Positions 51,972 to 60,442 of a stretch of 64,000 nt of DNA are shown one piece after another. Each line of letters opens with the position of its first letter. Positions within the stretch are counted from its first letter, which is position 1. Below the pieces are notes generated by a model. That model was given only the letters and a program-made list of their open reading frames with translations. It made no database searches and had not been told where the DNA came from. The position numbers were made by a program, and so were the translations under genes. The stretch is from Sphingobacterium sp. xlx-96 (GTDB lineage Bacteria; Bacteroidota; Bacteroidia; Sphingobacteriales; Sphingobacteriaceae): the NCBI RefSeq assembly GCF_011007365.1, contig NZ_WFKM01000009.1, positions 120,106-184,105 on the forward strand. The letters run 5' to 3'.

Positions 51972-53357
51972 TTATTCGCCTATGCCATAGTAAATAAAGC
52001 CTAACTTTTCTAACTCTTCTCTATTAAGGAGCTTACGTCCATCAAATATGAAGGAAGGGCTTTTCATGCTTTGCTTGATCCGTTGCCAGTCGTACGATTT
52101 GAATTCGTCCCATTCGGTAAGAATAGCAATAGCATGCGCACTTTTACAGGCTTCGTATGGGTCGTCATTAACCACGACTAAAGATTGTGTCTCTATAGCT
52201 GGACGGCTGTTTAAATATTCTAAATCAATAAACACCTTTTCTGCTGGCACCTTAGGATCGTATACACTAATACTGGCTTGTTCGTTTAGAAGATGATCGG
52301 TAACATATATCGCTGCAGATTCACGGGTGTCATTGGTATCTTTTTTAAATGCCCAACCTAGAATAGCAATTTTTTTTCCATTCACGGTGTTGTATAATGT
52401 CTGAATGATGTTGTCTGCGAAGCGCTGTTTTTGATGGTCATTCATTCGGATCACCTGGTCCCAGTAATCTGCGACTTCATGCAGGTTGTAAGAGCGAGCG
52501 ATGTAAACTAAGTTAAGGATGTCTTTTTGAAAGCAAGATCCTCCAAATCCTACAGAAGCTTTTAGAAATTTAGACCCTATGCGAGAATCCATTCCTATGG
52601 CTTTGGCAACCTCTTGAACATCAGCACCTGTTTTTTCACAGAGTTCGGAGATCGAGTTTATCGAAGATACGCGTTGCGCTAGGAAGGCATTGGCCGTGAG
52701 CTTGGATAGCTCCGAAGACCAGAGGTTGGTCGTCAAGATCTTGTCGCGGTCTACCCATCTTGCGTAGACATCGACCAATGCTTGGATAGCGTCTTGGTCT
52801 TCTCCTCCGATGAGGACACGATCCGGTTGGAGGAGATCCTGTACCGCTGTGCCTTCGGCCAAAAATTCAGGATTCGAAAGAATGTGAAAGTTTACTCCTG
52901 AGTTGGTATTGTGCAAGATGCTTTTTAAAGCTGCAGCAGTGCGAACAGGAAGTGTTGACTTTTCGACTACAATTTTATCGGAAGTCGCGACATCGGCAAT
53001 CTGACGGGCGCATAATTCGATGTATTTAAGATCGGCGGCCATACCTTTGCCTTTACCATAGTTTTTGGTCGGTGTATTTACAGAGATGAAAATCATGTCT
53101 GCTTCGTCGATAGCCTTTTCAACATCCGTAGAGAAAAAAAGGTTACGCCCTCGGGACTCGGCGACAATGGCTGAAAGACCAGGCTCGTATATAGGGAGCT
53201 GCTCCAAATCCGGATTATTCCATGCTGCAATTCGTTCTGCATTCATGTCTACCAGTGTGATCTGAATATCTGGACATTGCTGGGCGATGACCGACATGGT
53301 AGGACCTCCTACATAACCAGCACCGATGCAGCATATTTTTTTTATGGTAATAGCCAT
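51972..53357 (-). CDS. ugd: UDP-glucose 6-dehydrogenase, animal/plant-like type
   Basis: Oxidises UDP-glucose to UDP-glucuronate with two NAD, supplying acidic sugars for capsule or exopolysaccharide. Start at the ATG at 53357 (461 residues; a TTG two codons upstream is unlikely). Key features: NAD motif [53 protein letters not shown], and the catalytic cysteine in [16 protein letters not shown] (Cys275, at nearly the same position as in human UGDH). The wording [12 protein letters not shown] and the [16 protein letters not shown] segment are those of animal and plant enzymes rather than of the common bacterial short type. An exact -7 box (TATTTTTG, 53386-53379) lies about 20 bases upstream. 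Confidence 0.95.
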   Translation of the reverse strand: MAITIKKICCIGAGYVGGPTMSVIAQQCPDIQITLVDMNAERIAAWNNPDLEQLPIYEPGLSAIVAESRGRNLFFSTDVEKAIDEADMIFISVNTPTKNYGKGKGMAADLKYIELCARQIADVATSDKIVVEKSTLPVRTAAALKSILHNTNSGVNFHILSNPEFLAEGTAVQDLLQPDRVLIGGEDQDAIQALVDVYARWVDRDKILTTNLWSSELSKLTANAFLAQRVSSINSISELCEKTGADVQEVAKAIGMDSRIGSKFLKASVGFGGSCFQKDILNLVYIARSYNLHEVADYWDQVIRMNDHQKQRFADNIIQTLYNTVNGKKIAILGWAFKKDTNDTRESAAIYVTDHLLNEQASISVYDPKVPAEKVFIDLEYLNSRPAIETQSLVVVNDDPYEACKSAHAIAILTEWDEFKSYDWQRIKQSMKSPSFIFDGRKLLNREELEKLGFIYYGIGE

Positions 53358-53378
53358 TGACAATCAAATTTTGTAATG

Positions 53379-53386
53379 CAAAAATA
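53379..53386 (-). promoter_or_regulatory. Putative -7 element of ugd
   Basis: On the minus strand TATTTTTG, an exact TAnnTTTG match, 21 bases before the ATG at 53357. Confidence 0.5.
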
Positions 53387-53508
53387 GCTAATTTATCGTT
53401 CTTAACGCAATATAACTTCTTAACTTTATCTAACTCTCTTCAGCTCGAATGTGGGGAATTTTGATTTTTAATTTTTAATTTTGATCTGAAGGCATTTTAT
53501 AATTGAGT

Positions 53509-53709
53509 ATGGATATACAACAGTTTTTTACCTATGCATTTGGAGCATTGATTGTTCTAGTGCCCTTGTTTGCGTTCTACAGATGTATGGTAAATCCGCG
53601 TATGGGCAAAGTAGACAAATTGTTGTGGAGTGTGGGGATCATAATTATTCCTGTATTTGGAGGATTGGTATATCTGTTTCTGAATGAGGTGCCAAAGGAG
53701 CGGTTGTAG
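53509..53709 (+). CDS. Small two-helix membrane protein (PLDc_N-like)
   Basis: The ATG at 53509 gives 66 residues with two membrane helices (TYAFGALIVLVPLFAFYRCM and LLWSVGIIIIPVFGGLVYLF) joined by a short basic loop (VNPRMGKVDK). The second helix with its IIPVFGGLVYLF ending matches the phospholipase D N-terminal membrane module (PLDc_N), here without any catalytic domain. The role is unknown; such stand-alone modules are common in Bacteroidota. It lies 30 bases before dnaG on the same strand. Confidence 0.8.
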   Translation: MDIQQFFTYAFGALIVLVPLFAFYRCMVNPRMGKVDKLLWSVGIIIIPVFGGLVYLFLNEVPKERL

Positions 53710-53739
53710 GAATTGGAGTTAAAAAGTTAGGGGGCATAG

Positions 53740-55731
53740 TTGATTACGAAAGAAACAATTGATAAGGTACTGGATACGGCTCGTATCGAAGAGGTCGTAG
53801 GTGAATTTGTCGATCTCAAAAAGAGGGGTACATCACTTATTGGTAATTGTCCTTTTCATAATGAAAAGACACCGTCATTTCATGTTTCGGTAGCTAAGGG
53901 AATCTATAAATGCTTTGGCTGTGGTGCTGGAGGAGATTCGCTCAAGTTTGTGATGGAACTGGAGAAATTTTCGTATCCAGAGGCAATTCGTTACTTAGCC
54001 AGTAAATATAGCATTGAGATCGAGGAGGTAGAGCGTAGTCCGGCACAGATGGCTGCTCAGGATAAGCGGGAGTCCTTGTATGTATTGAGCCAGTGGGCCG
54101 GGAAGTTTTTCAAGCAACAGATCTGGGAGACAGATCTGGGAAAATCGATTGGATTATCTTATTTTAAGGAAAGGGGCTATCGGGACGATATTATCAAAAA
54201 GTTTGATTTGGGATATTCGCCAGATCAATGGACAGCTTTGGTAGATGCTGCAAAAAAAGATGGATTCCAGGAAGCGTATATTGCCGAGATTGGCTTAGCC
54301 ATAGAAAGAGATGATAAAAGTCTGTATGATCGGTTTCGGGGAAGAGTGATTTTTCCTATACATAATCTGACCGGGAGAATTATCGGTTTTGGTGGACGTA
54401 CATTGAAGACCGAGAAATCGGTGCCTAAATATGTTAACTCTCCAGAAAGTGAAATATACCATAAGTCTGATGTCTTATATGGTCTAAATCATGCTAAGAA
54501 GGCCATAATGGATGCTGATCTGTGTTATCTGGTCGAAGGGTATGCTGATGTCATAGCGATGCATCAGGCTGGAGTTGAGAATGTAGTGTCCTCCTCGGGG
54601 ACATCGCTTACTTCGGGACAGATTAAGCTTATTTCACGTTTTACTAAGAACGTGGTAATTCTGTATGATGGAGATGCGGCAGGTATTAAAGCTTCACTCC
54701 GAGGAACAGATATGTTGCTCGAAGAAGGTCTGAATGTGAAGGTTTTGCTTTTTCCTGATGGGAATGATCCAGACTCTTATATTAAAGAGGTGGGATCTAA
54801 TGCTTTTATAGAATATATCGCGGCACACCAAGAGGATTTTATTTTTTATAAGACCCATATTCTACTTAAAGACGCTAAGGATGATCCGATAAAGCGAGCT
54901 GAGGTGATTCGGGAAGTGGTCGAGAGTATTGCTTTGATTCCGGATGAAATCAAGGTTTCCGTTTTCATCCGTCAGTGTAGTTCGTTGTTAGATATCGAAG
55001 AACGAATCTTATTATCCGAGCTGAATAAAATCCGCCTCACCCGTGCAAAAGCACAAGATAAAAAAGGCGGAGGTAAGATGCCGTCAGCTCCCGTTTTTGT
55101 GGGGCCAGAAGGGGATATGCCTCCACCTGATTTTTTCATGACCGAAGATGAAAGGGGTGAAAGTGGATTGGGTACTGACTCGGTGTCGCAGCCGATTACT
55201 GCAGAGATATTACAGGAACGGGAGATTGTTCGGATTTTGCTGAATTATGGTCGTGAGCTGGTCAGTTGGGAAGGTAATGGTGATATTCCTGTCGCTCCTT
55301 ATCTGCTGGGAAGCATAGATGATCTGACTTTTGAAGATCGACCCAGTGCTGTGATCGTAGATGAATTTAGAAAGCAAGCGGAGGCTTTTGAAGTGCCAGA
55401 AGCTCGTTTTTTCTTCGCTCACGAGAATGAGGACGTAGCTAAACTAGCCATCGATAGTATCGCTACACGGTATGAAATTAGTGCTAACTGGAATGACGAT
55501 AAGCGGAAAATATATGTGACTAGGGAGATAGAGCATCTGAAGGAATTGGTGATTCAAGCTATATACCGAATTAAGAAAAGAAAGTTTGCTTCTGAAATGC
55601 ATAAGATAAGAGAGGAACTCAAGCAGCCGCTTAATGCGCAGGATATGGAGATCGCGTTGCATAAGTACCAAAAGCTGAAAGAGGGAGAACAATTGCTCGG
55701 TAATCTATTGGGTAATACGATCGTGAAATAA
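53740..55731 (+). CDS. dnaG: DNA primase
   Basis: Synthesises RNA primers for DNA replication. The start is a TTG at 53740: the reading ITKETIDKVLDTARIEEVVG from there matches the family start, and no ATG is available. Domains: CHC2 zinc finger (C37, H40, C58, C61 in CPFH and KCFGCG), the catalytic core with the TOPRIM motifs LVEGYADVIAMHQAG and ILYDGDAAGIKA, and a less conserved C-terminal part for the helicase contact. 663 residues is normal for Bacteroidota. A GGGKMPSAPVF linker near residue 447 joins core and C-terminal parts. Confidence 0.97.
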   Translation: MITKETIDKVLDTARIEEVVGEFVDLKKRGTSLIGNCPFHNEKTPSFHVSVAKGIYKCFGCGAGGDSLKFVMELEKFSYPEAIRYLASKYSIEIEEVERSPAQMAAQDKRESLYVLSQWAGKFFKQQIWETDLGKSIGLSYFKERGYRDDIIKKFDLGYSPDQWTALVDAAKKDGFQEAYIAEIGLAIERDDKSLYDRFRGRVIFPIHNLTGRIIGFGGRTLKTEKSVPKYVNSPESEIYHKSDVLYGLNHAKKAIMDADLCYLVEGYADVIAMHQAGVENVVSSSGTSLTSGQIKLISRFTKNVVILYDGDAAGIKASLRGTDMLLEEGLNVKVLLFPDGNDPDSYIKEVGSNAFIEYIAAHQEDFIFYKTHILLKDAKDDPIKRAEVIREVVESIALIPDEIKVSVFIRQCSSLLDIEERILLSELNKIRLTRAKAQDKKGGGKMPSAPVFVGPEGDMPPPDFFMTEDERGESGLGTDSVSQPITAEILQEREIVRILLNYGRELVSWEGNGDIPVAPYLLGSIDDLTFEDRPSAVIVDEFRKQAEAFEVPEARFFFAHENEDVAKLAIDSIATRYEISANWNDDKRKIYVTREIEHLKELVIQAIYRIKKRKFASEMHKIREELKQPLNAQDMEIALHKYQKLKEGEQLLGNLLGNTIVK

Positions 55732-55805
55732 ATGTTGTTTTTTACTGATCAAGGCGGTGAATATAAAGCTTTTTCTCTAAGTTTACATAAAGCTTGTCTA
55801 AGTAT

Positions 55806-56159
55806 ATGGCGCAGCATCTATCATCGGGTCGATATGGGGAGCAGCTCGGAGTCGATTATATCCTTAAAGCTGGATATATAGTTTTGTATACCAACTGGAG
55901 ATACCGGTATTGGGAGGTGGATATAATAGCTATGGATGGGGATACGCTGGTCTTTATAGAGGTGAAGAGCCGTACAAATACGGCATTTGGCGAGCCGGTG
56001 GAATTTGTGAATTGGAAGAAAAAAAGAAATTTGGTCAAACTGGCTGAAGCTTATATAAAAATAAATAGTTTTCAGGGAGAGATACGATTTGATATTATCG
56101 CTGTATACCTGAAATCTGGAAAGATTGAATTGATTAAAGATGCCTTTTGGAACGAATAG
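55806..56159 (+). CDS. YraN/UPF0102 family endonuclease-like protein
   Basis: A 117-residue protein starting at the ATG at 55806 (MAQHLSSGRYGEQLGVDYIL). It has the restriction-endonuclease-like core of UPF0102: E13 in GEQLGVDYI, the EVDIIAMDGDTLVFIEVKSR segment (E-D-x(n)-E-x-K metal site) and RFDIIAVYL near the end. The family occurs in most bacteria and is presumed to act in nucleic-acid metabolism, but its precise function is not known. It lies between dnaG and a lipoprotein gene. Confidence 0.93.
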   Translation: MAQHLSSGRYGEQLGVDYILKAGYIVLYTNWRYRYWEVDIIAMDGDTLVFIEVKSRTNTAFGEPVEFVNWKKKRNLVKLAEAYIKINSFQGEIRFDIIAVYLKSGKIELIKDAFWNE

Positions 56160-56196
56160 TCTAAATAAGTAGGCCGTAAAAATTAAAAACATCCCG

Positions 56197-57234
56197 ATGA
56201 AGAAAAAATCAGTCGCTCTAATGTGTGTAGCAATGCTGGCTACAGTAATAGGTTGTAAAACGCAAAAAGGTAAATTAGAATTTATTAGCCCGGATTCGGG
56301 AAAACGGATCGCCTATGGAGAACAAGTGAAATTGACCCTGAATTTTCCAAATGCGACGATAGATTCTGTTGTGTATTCGATCGATGGCAATGTGATTGAA
56401 ACAAAAAGAGATACAGCTTCTATATCATTTGATACAAAACAGTACGGTCTAGGGGACCGTTCGCTGTCTGCGAAAGTTTATGTTGAAGGAAAGGAAGATA
56501 TTGCCTATAGCAATGTGATGGTGGTACCCGCCAACGCAAAGAATTACGGATTTGAGGTGGTTAACACTTTTCCGCACGACTCCGAGTCTTTTACCCAAGG
56601 ATTACAGTATCACGATGGTGTCATGTATGAATCTTCAGGTAGATATGAAAAATCTCAATTGAGAAAGGTTGAACTTCAGACCGGGAAGGTTTTGAAGTCT
56701 GTTAAATTGGATGATAAGTATTTTGCAGAGGGGATGACAATCGTAGATGGTAAAATCGTACTGTTGACCTGGCAGGAAAATATAGCGCTGATTTATAATA
56801 AGGATAATTTTGCCCAGGTAGGATCTTTTAACTATAGTAATAGCAAAGAGGGGTGGGGATTGACCTATGACGGACAAAGAATGATCAAATCTGATGGAAC
56901 TAATCGTTTGTATTTCTTAAATGCGAAGACAGGGACAGAGGAAGCATCTATAGCTGTGTACGATGAAAATGGAGCCGTGGACAATCTTAACGAATTGGAG
57001 TTTATTGATGGGAAAGTGTATGCAAATGTTTACGGTCAGGAAGTTATTGTAATCATTGATCCTAAAACGGGGGCTGTCGAGGGAAGGATCAATTTGGTAG
57101 GTATGTATGATGAAAATCGCCAACCGGTAGACAATGAATTAAATGGAATAGCTTATGACCATCAGACGAAACGATTGTTTGTAACGGGTAAGTTGTGGTC
57201 TAAGTTATTTGAAATAAAGTTGGTTGCCCGTTAA
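56197..57234 (+). CDS. Glutaminyl-peptide cyclotransferase (glutamine cyclotransferase) lipoprotein
   Basis: A 345-residue lipoprotein (lipobox TVIGC, Cys20). After an N-terminal immunoglobulin-like part (about 25-110) the five-bladed propeller of bacterial glutaminyl cyclases follows, recognised by FPHDSESFTQGLQYHDGVMY, YESSGRYEKSQLRKVELQTG, YFAEGMTIVDGKIVLLTWQE, EGWGLTYDGQRMIKSDGTNR, NELEFIDGKVYANVYGQEVI and ELNGIAYDHQTKRLFVTGKL. It turns N-terminal glutamine of exported peptides into pyroglutamate. Convergent with the deformylase gene, with 11 bases between the stops. Confidence 0.94.
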   Translation: MKKKSVALMCVAMLATVIGCKTQKGKLEFISPDSGKRIAYGEQVKLTLNFPNATIDSVVYSIDGNVIETKRDTASISFDTKQYGLGDRSLSAKVYVEGKEDIAYSNVMVVPANAKNYGFEVVNTFPHDSESFTQGLQYHDGVMYESSGRYEKSQLRKVELQTGKVLKSVKLDDKYFAEGMTIVDGKIVLLTWQENIALIYNKDNFAQVGSFNYSNSKEGWGLTYDGQRMIKSDGTNRLYFLNAKTGTEEASIAVYDENGAVDNLNELEFIDGKVYANVYGQEVIVIIDPKTGAVEGRINLVGMYDENRQPVDNELNGIAYDHQTKRLFVTGKLWSKLFEIKLVAR

Positions 57235-57245
57235 CTTTTTCTGTC

Positions 57246-57968
57246 TTACGGTAATATAGTTTTTCCTTGGATCTGAAGAGAGAATGGGATTTTTTCGTTC
57301 AATTCAACATACCCAACAGACGACTGCTCTTCAAGACGGTCGGGATATAGAATTCCGTTTAGGTGGTCAATTTCGTGTTGGAATATTACGGCTGTAAATC
57401 CTTCAATATTCTCTTCTATAACTTGACCTTCTTTATCTTGGTATTGGATTCGGATTGCATAGCTGCGATGTATACTTTCTTTTCGGTCTGGAATAGAAAG
57501 GCAACCCTCGGTTCCTAGGCGAATAAGTTGCGACTTCCAAGTTATTTTTGGATTAATATAGAATTCAAAAGGCTCATCATTTTTATCAAACCGTTGTACC
57601 CATATTATATTCCTGTTGATGCCAATTTGGGGAGCAGCGATTCCTACACCGGGATGTGTGGGATCTTGCACAGTGAGAAGCATGCGTGCCTTTAAGATAG
57701 GTAATAAGGGGTCAGCGTAATAGATATCTAATGATAGGTTTTTCAAAACTTTAAACTCCGATTCATCGGTTGTTTGATAGACATGTAACTTGCTGTGTTG
57801 GTCGCCGAAAAGAATGATCTCTTTTTCATGTTTGTTAAAGCCTTCGTTTTTAGTGTGTTTCATTGTGCTCTTTTCCATTGTTGACATTACCTTTACCTGA
57901 GCAAGTGTGGGAGTGCTCGCTGCAAGCAAGAAGTACGAGATGACAGTGTAACTATTTTTTAATTTCAT
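57246..57968 (-). CDS. def: Peptide deformylase with an N-terminal signal peptide
   Basis: All three metal-hydrolase motifs are intact: GVGIAAPQ (107-114), EGCLSIP (154-160, Cys156 metal ligand) and QHEIDH (197-202, catalytic Glu199). Deformylases remove the formyl group from nascent peptides in the cytoplasm and have about 170-190 residues. This one has 240, and starts with MKLKNSYTVISYFLLAASTP then TLAQ, which looks like a cleavable signal peptide, followed by a 60-residue extension. It should therefore be exported, where its job is unclear. A separate cytoplasmic deformylase is expected elsewhere. If translation started at an internal Met, the signal would be lost, but the leader sequence is too typical for chance. 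Confidence 0.9.
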   Translation of the reverse strand: MKLKNSYTVISYFLLAASTPTLAQVKVMSTMEKSTMKHTKNEGFNKHEKEIILFGDQHSKLHVYQTTDESEFKVLKNLSLDIYYADPLLPILKARMLLTVQDPTHPGVGIAAPQIGINRNIIWVQRFDKNDEPFEFYINPKITWKSQLIRLGTEGCLSIPDRKESIHRSYAIRIQYQDKEGQVIEENIEGFTAVIFQHEIDHLNGILYPDRLEEQSSVGYVELNEKIPFSLQIQGKTILP

Positions 57969-58064
57969 GCTACCTTGAAAATAGAATTAAATCTACACTT
58001 TTTTTCAATTAGACAAATCTTATTTGTTTTTAAATAGATGGATGTTATCCTCGAAATGGAATTG

Positions 58065-58072
58065 TACCTTTG
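58065..58072 (+). promoter_or_regulatory. Putative -7 element of ruvX
   Basis: TACCTTTG, an exact TAnnTTTG match, 15 bases before the ruvX ATG. No matching -33 element was obvious. Confidence 0.5.
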
Positions 58073-58087
58073 TGAAAAAAGAAGATT

Positions 58088-58501
58088 ATGCGGTTAATGG
58101 CATTTGATTATGGGACTAAGCGGATTGGAATTGCAGTTTCTGACCCTCTAAAGATCATTGCTACGGCATTGGATACAGTTCATCCGGAGAAAATCTGGGA
58201 TTTTTTAAAGAACTACCTGCAACATGAGCAAGTGGAGACATTTGTCGTGGGTAAACCCCTGCAGACGGATGGAACCGATTCGGAATCTGCGCAGCATGTC
58301 GTTGGTTTTGTCCGTAAATTGCAGCGGGAGTACCCTGGAATATCAATAGTCCATGTTGACGAAAGATTTACCTCAAAAATAGCTTCTCAAGCTATTGCGC
58401 AAAGTGGGATAAAAAAACACAAAAGAAAAGAAAAAGGTCTTGTAGATACGATATCTGCAACGCTTATATTGCAGACTTATATGAATACGCAAAAATACTA
58501 A
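58088..58501 (+). CDS. ruvX: Holliday junction resolvase-like RuvX/YqgF
   Basis: A 137-residue RNase H-fold protein. MRLMAFDYGTKRIGIAVSDP holds the first catalytic Asp (D7), VVGKPLQTDGTDSESAQHV the central strand, and VDERFTSKIASQAI a further acidic residue (the DERxTS motif of the family). KGLVDTISATLILQTYM supplies the last Asp. YqgF proteins act in pre-16S rRNA 5' processing and possibly in recombination. The stop is two bases from the start of ybeY, another rRNA-processing gene, so the two form an operon with a shared theme. Confidence 0.95.
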   Translation: MRLMAFDYGTKRIGIAVSDPLKIIATALDTVHPEKIWDFLKNYLQHEQVETFVVGKPLQTDGTDSESAQHVVGFVRKLQREYPGISIVHVDERFTSKIASQAIAQSGIKKHKRKEKGLVDTISATLILQTYMNTQKY

Positions 58502-58503
58502 TT

Positions 58504-58938
58504 ATGGCATTAAGGAATATAGCTTTTTTTTCGGAAGACACGGATTATATGTTGAAGGAAAAAGCGAAGATCCGTGAATGGATTAATCTTGCCATTCAAG
58601 GAGAAGGCTTTAAGAGAGTGAGTGAATTGAATTTTATATTTTGTTCGGATGAATATCTTCTCGATATCAACAAGCAATATCTTAATCATGATACCTATAC
58701 CGATATTGTAACATTTGATTCGTCCGAGGAGGAGGAGGTAATAGCAGGCGATGTATTTATCTCTATTGATAGGATTAGAGACAACTCTTCTAAGTTTAAG
58801 GTTTCAGAAAGAGACGAGTTGCATCGTGTTATTATCCATGGGGTGATGCACCTATGTGGTTATCATGATAAAAAGAAAGCGGATAAGGAATTGATGACTG
58901 CCAAAGAAAACGAATACCTTAGCAAACGAGCCTTTTAG
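58504..58938 (+). CDS. ybeY: Endoribonuclease YbeY (16S rRNA maturation)
   Basis: A 144-residue metalloprotein. The zinc site is H112-x3-H116-x4-H121 in HRVIIHGVMHLCGYHD, the family signature. The upstream YLLDINKQYLNHDTYTDIVT and GDVFISIDRI segments are also typical. It takes part in 16S rRNA 3'-end processing and ribosome quality control. Follows ruvX by two bases and ends at a strong hairpin terminator shared with ndk. Confidence 0.95.
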   Translation: MALRNIAFFSEDTDYMLKEKAKIREWINLAIQGEGFKRVSELNFIFCSDEYLLDINKQYLNHDTYTDIVTFDSSEEEEVIAGDVFISIDRIRDNSSKFKVSERDELHRVIIHGVMHLCGYHDKKKADKELMTAKENEYLSKRAF

Positions 58939-58945
58939 TCAAATT

Positions 58946-58981
58946 AAAAAGCTCCTAAAACCATGGTTTTAGGAGCTTTTT
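58946..58981. terminator. Bidirectional terminator between ybeY and ndk
   Basis: Near-perfect palindrome, AAAAAGCTCCTAAAACC (58946-58962) / GGTTTTAGGAGCTTTTT (58965-58981), giving A- and T-rich flanks on both strands. It serves the converging ybeY and ndk genes. Confidence 0.93.
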
Positions 58982-58997
58982 AAATATTTAGATTAGC

Positions 58998-59417
58998 TTA
59001 AAATCTTTCGAATTGCGAAAAGAAGAAACTGCCTTCAATCGCTGCATTCTCGTCCGAGTCAGAACCGTGAATTGCGTTAGCATCGATAGATTTAGCATAT
59101 TTATTACGGATTGTGCCTTCAGCGGCTTCCGCTGGGTTTGTTGCTCCGATCAATGTACGGAAGTCTTCAATTGCGTTATCCTTTTCAAGGATTGCAGCTA
59201 CGATAGGGCCAGAAGACATGAAGTCTACCAATTCCCCGTAAAAAGGACGTGCTTTATGAACCGCGTAAAACTCGCCTGCTGTTTCTTTTGTAAGGCTAAT
59301 GTATTTCATTGCGACGATTTTGAAGCCACCTGCAATAATGTCATTTAAAATAGCTCCGATATGCCCATTTGCTACTGCATCTGGCTTGATCATCGTAAAT
59401 GTTCTGTTTGTTGCCAT
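58998..59417 (-). CDS. ndk: Nucleoside diphosphate kinase
   Basis: Balances NTP pools by moving the gamma-phosphate through a phosphohistidine. Starting at the ATG at 59417 gives 139 residues, the normal length; the frame from 59438 adds an atypical leader overlapping the promoter. [20 protein letters not shown] is the conserved N-terminus, and the active-site segment is NAIHGSDS with His117. Upstream on the minus strand TATCTTTG (59443-59436) is an exact -7 element, 18 bases before the ATG. Divergent from ispH with about 100 bases between. Confidence 0.96.
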   Translation of the reverse strand: MATNRTFTMIKPDAVANGHIGAILNDIIAGGFKIVAMKYISLTKETAGEFYAVHKARPFYGELVDFMSSGPIVAAILEKDNAIEDFRTLIGATNPAEAAEGTIRNKYAKSIDANAIHGSDSDENAAIEGSFFFSQFERF

Positions 59418-59435
59418 TGTATTATAATTTTTTTG

Positions 59436-59443
59436 CAAAGATA
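59436..59443 (-). promoter_or_regulatory. Putative -7 element of ndk
   Basis: On the minus strand TATCTTTG, an exact TAnnTTTG match, 18 bases upstream of the ndk ATG at 59417. Confidence 0.55.
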
Positions 59444-59510
59444 AAAGAATAATGATAAAAGATTCAAGATTGGCGATAAAAGATTCCTTCTCACTTATCT
59501 AAAAGTTATT

Positions 59511-59518
59511 TAACTTTG
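59511..59518 (+). promoter_or_regulatory. Putative -7 element of ispH, almost touching the start codon
   Basis: TAACTTTG, an exact TAnnTTTG match, ends four bases before the ATG at 59523. With usual spacing the transcript would start at or next to the A of the ATG. Confidence 0.55.
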
Positions 59519-59522
59519 TAGT

Positions 59523-60371
59523 ATGTCAAAAAATCTGCAGGTTACGATTGATAAGGATTCAGGATTTTGCTTCGGTGTAGTGTATGCTATTGATATGGCC
59601 GAAGAAATACTAGAAGAAGAGGGGTATCTTTATTGTCTAGGAGATATTGTCCACAATGATGAGGAGGTGGCTCGCTTAAAAGCTAAAGGATTACGTATTA
59701 TTAGTCATGACGCACTTCCTGACTTGCAGAATGAAAAGGTTTTGATTCGTGCTCATGGCGAAGCCCCTGAAACCTACCGTATTGCCTTGGAGAATAATAT
59801 CACGCTTATCGACGCTTCTTGTCCTGTCGTGCTAAAGCTTCAGAATAGGATAAAAACCTCTTATGACGATTCTGAGAAAATTTTGATCTTTGGTAAGCAT
59901 GGGCATGCTGAAGTAATAGGCCTTCAAGGTCAAACTAATAATGAGGCGCTGGTATTTCAGGATATTGATGAGCTGGATAATATAGAATTGCCCCAGTCTT
60001 TCACCTTGTATAGCCAAACTACCAAAAGTGTTGATAAGTTTTATGCCATAAAAAAGGAACTCATAAATAGGGGCTATGAAGTGAAAGCAAACGACACTAT
60101 CTGCAGGCAGGTGTCTAACCGTTATGAAGATTTAGGTGATTTTGCAAAGCAATATGATCGCGTGGTGTTTGTTTCAGGAAAGAAATCTTCTAATGGGAAA
60201 GTTCTTTATGACGTTTGTAAGGCAGCAAATCCCAACTCTTATTTTATATCTGAGGTAGAAGAATTAGATTTGACGTTGTTTAATGAAGGCGAAACGATAG
60301 GAATCTGCGGCGCTACTTCCACACCTATGTGGTTGATGAAGGAAATTAAAGTTGCCCTCGAATCATTGTAA
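59523..60371 (+). CDS. ispH: 4-hydroxy-3-methylbut-2-enyl diphosphate reductase
   Basis: Last enzyme of the MEP isoprenoid pathway, an iron-sulfur protein that gives IPP and DMAPP. The three cluster cysteines are C16 (SGFCFGV), C100 (DASCPVV) and C194 (NDTICRQVSNR). Substrate-binding histidines and the Ser/Thr-Asn pair are visible in IVHND, RAHGE, GKHGHAEV and SSNGKVLYDV. 282 residues is normal. It supplies the precursors for the carotenoid operon at 6193-11396, though the genes are not linked. The neighbour hemH follows by about 70 bases with a promoter of its own. Confidence 0.96.
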   Translation: MSKNLQVTIDKDSGFCFGVVYAIDMAEEILEEEGYLYCLGDIVHNDEEVARLKAKGLRIISHDALPDLQNEKVLIRAHGEAPETYRIALENNITLIDASCPVVLKLQNRIKTSYDDSEKILIFGKHGHAEVIGLQGQTNNEALVFQDIDELDNIELPQSFTLYSQTTKSVDKFYAIKKELINRGYEVKANDTICRQVSNRYEDLGDFAKQYDRVVFVSGKKSSNGKVLYDVCKAANPNSYFISEVEELDLTLFNEGETIGICGATSTPMWLMKEIKVALESL

Positions 60372-60429
60372 CTGGGTCATACAATTTTCATATTAAATGT
60401 GCCTCACGGGCATAATCTATTTTTTTGTA

Positions 60430-60437
60430 TAATTTTG
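60430..60437 (+). promoter_or_regulatory. Putative -7 element of hemH, almost touching the start codon
   Basis: TAATTTTG, an exact TAnnTTTG match, ends five bases before the ATG at 60443. This supports 60443 rather than 60425 as the start and predicts a leaderless or nearly leaderless mRNA. Confidence 0.5.
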
Positions 60438-60442
60438 TACTA

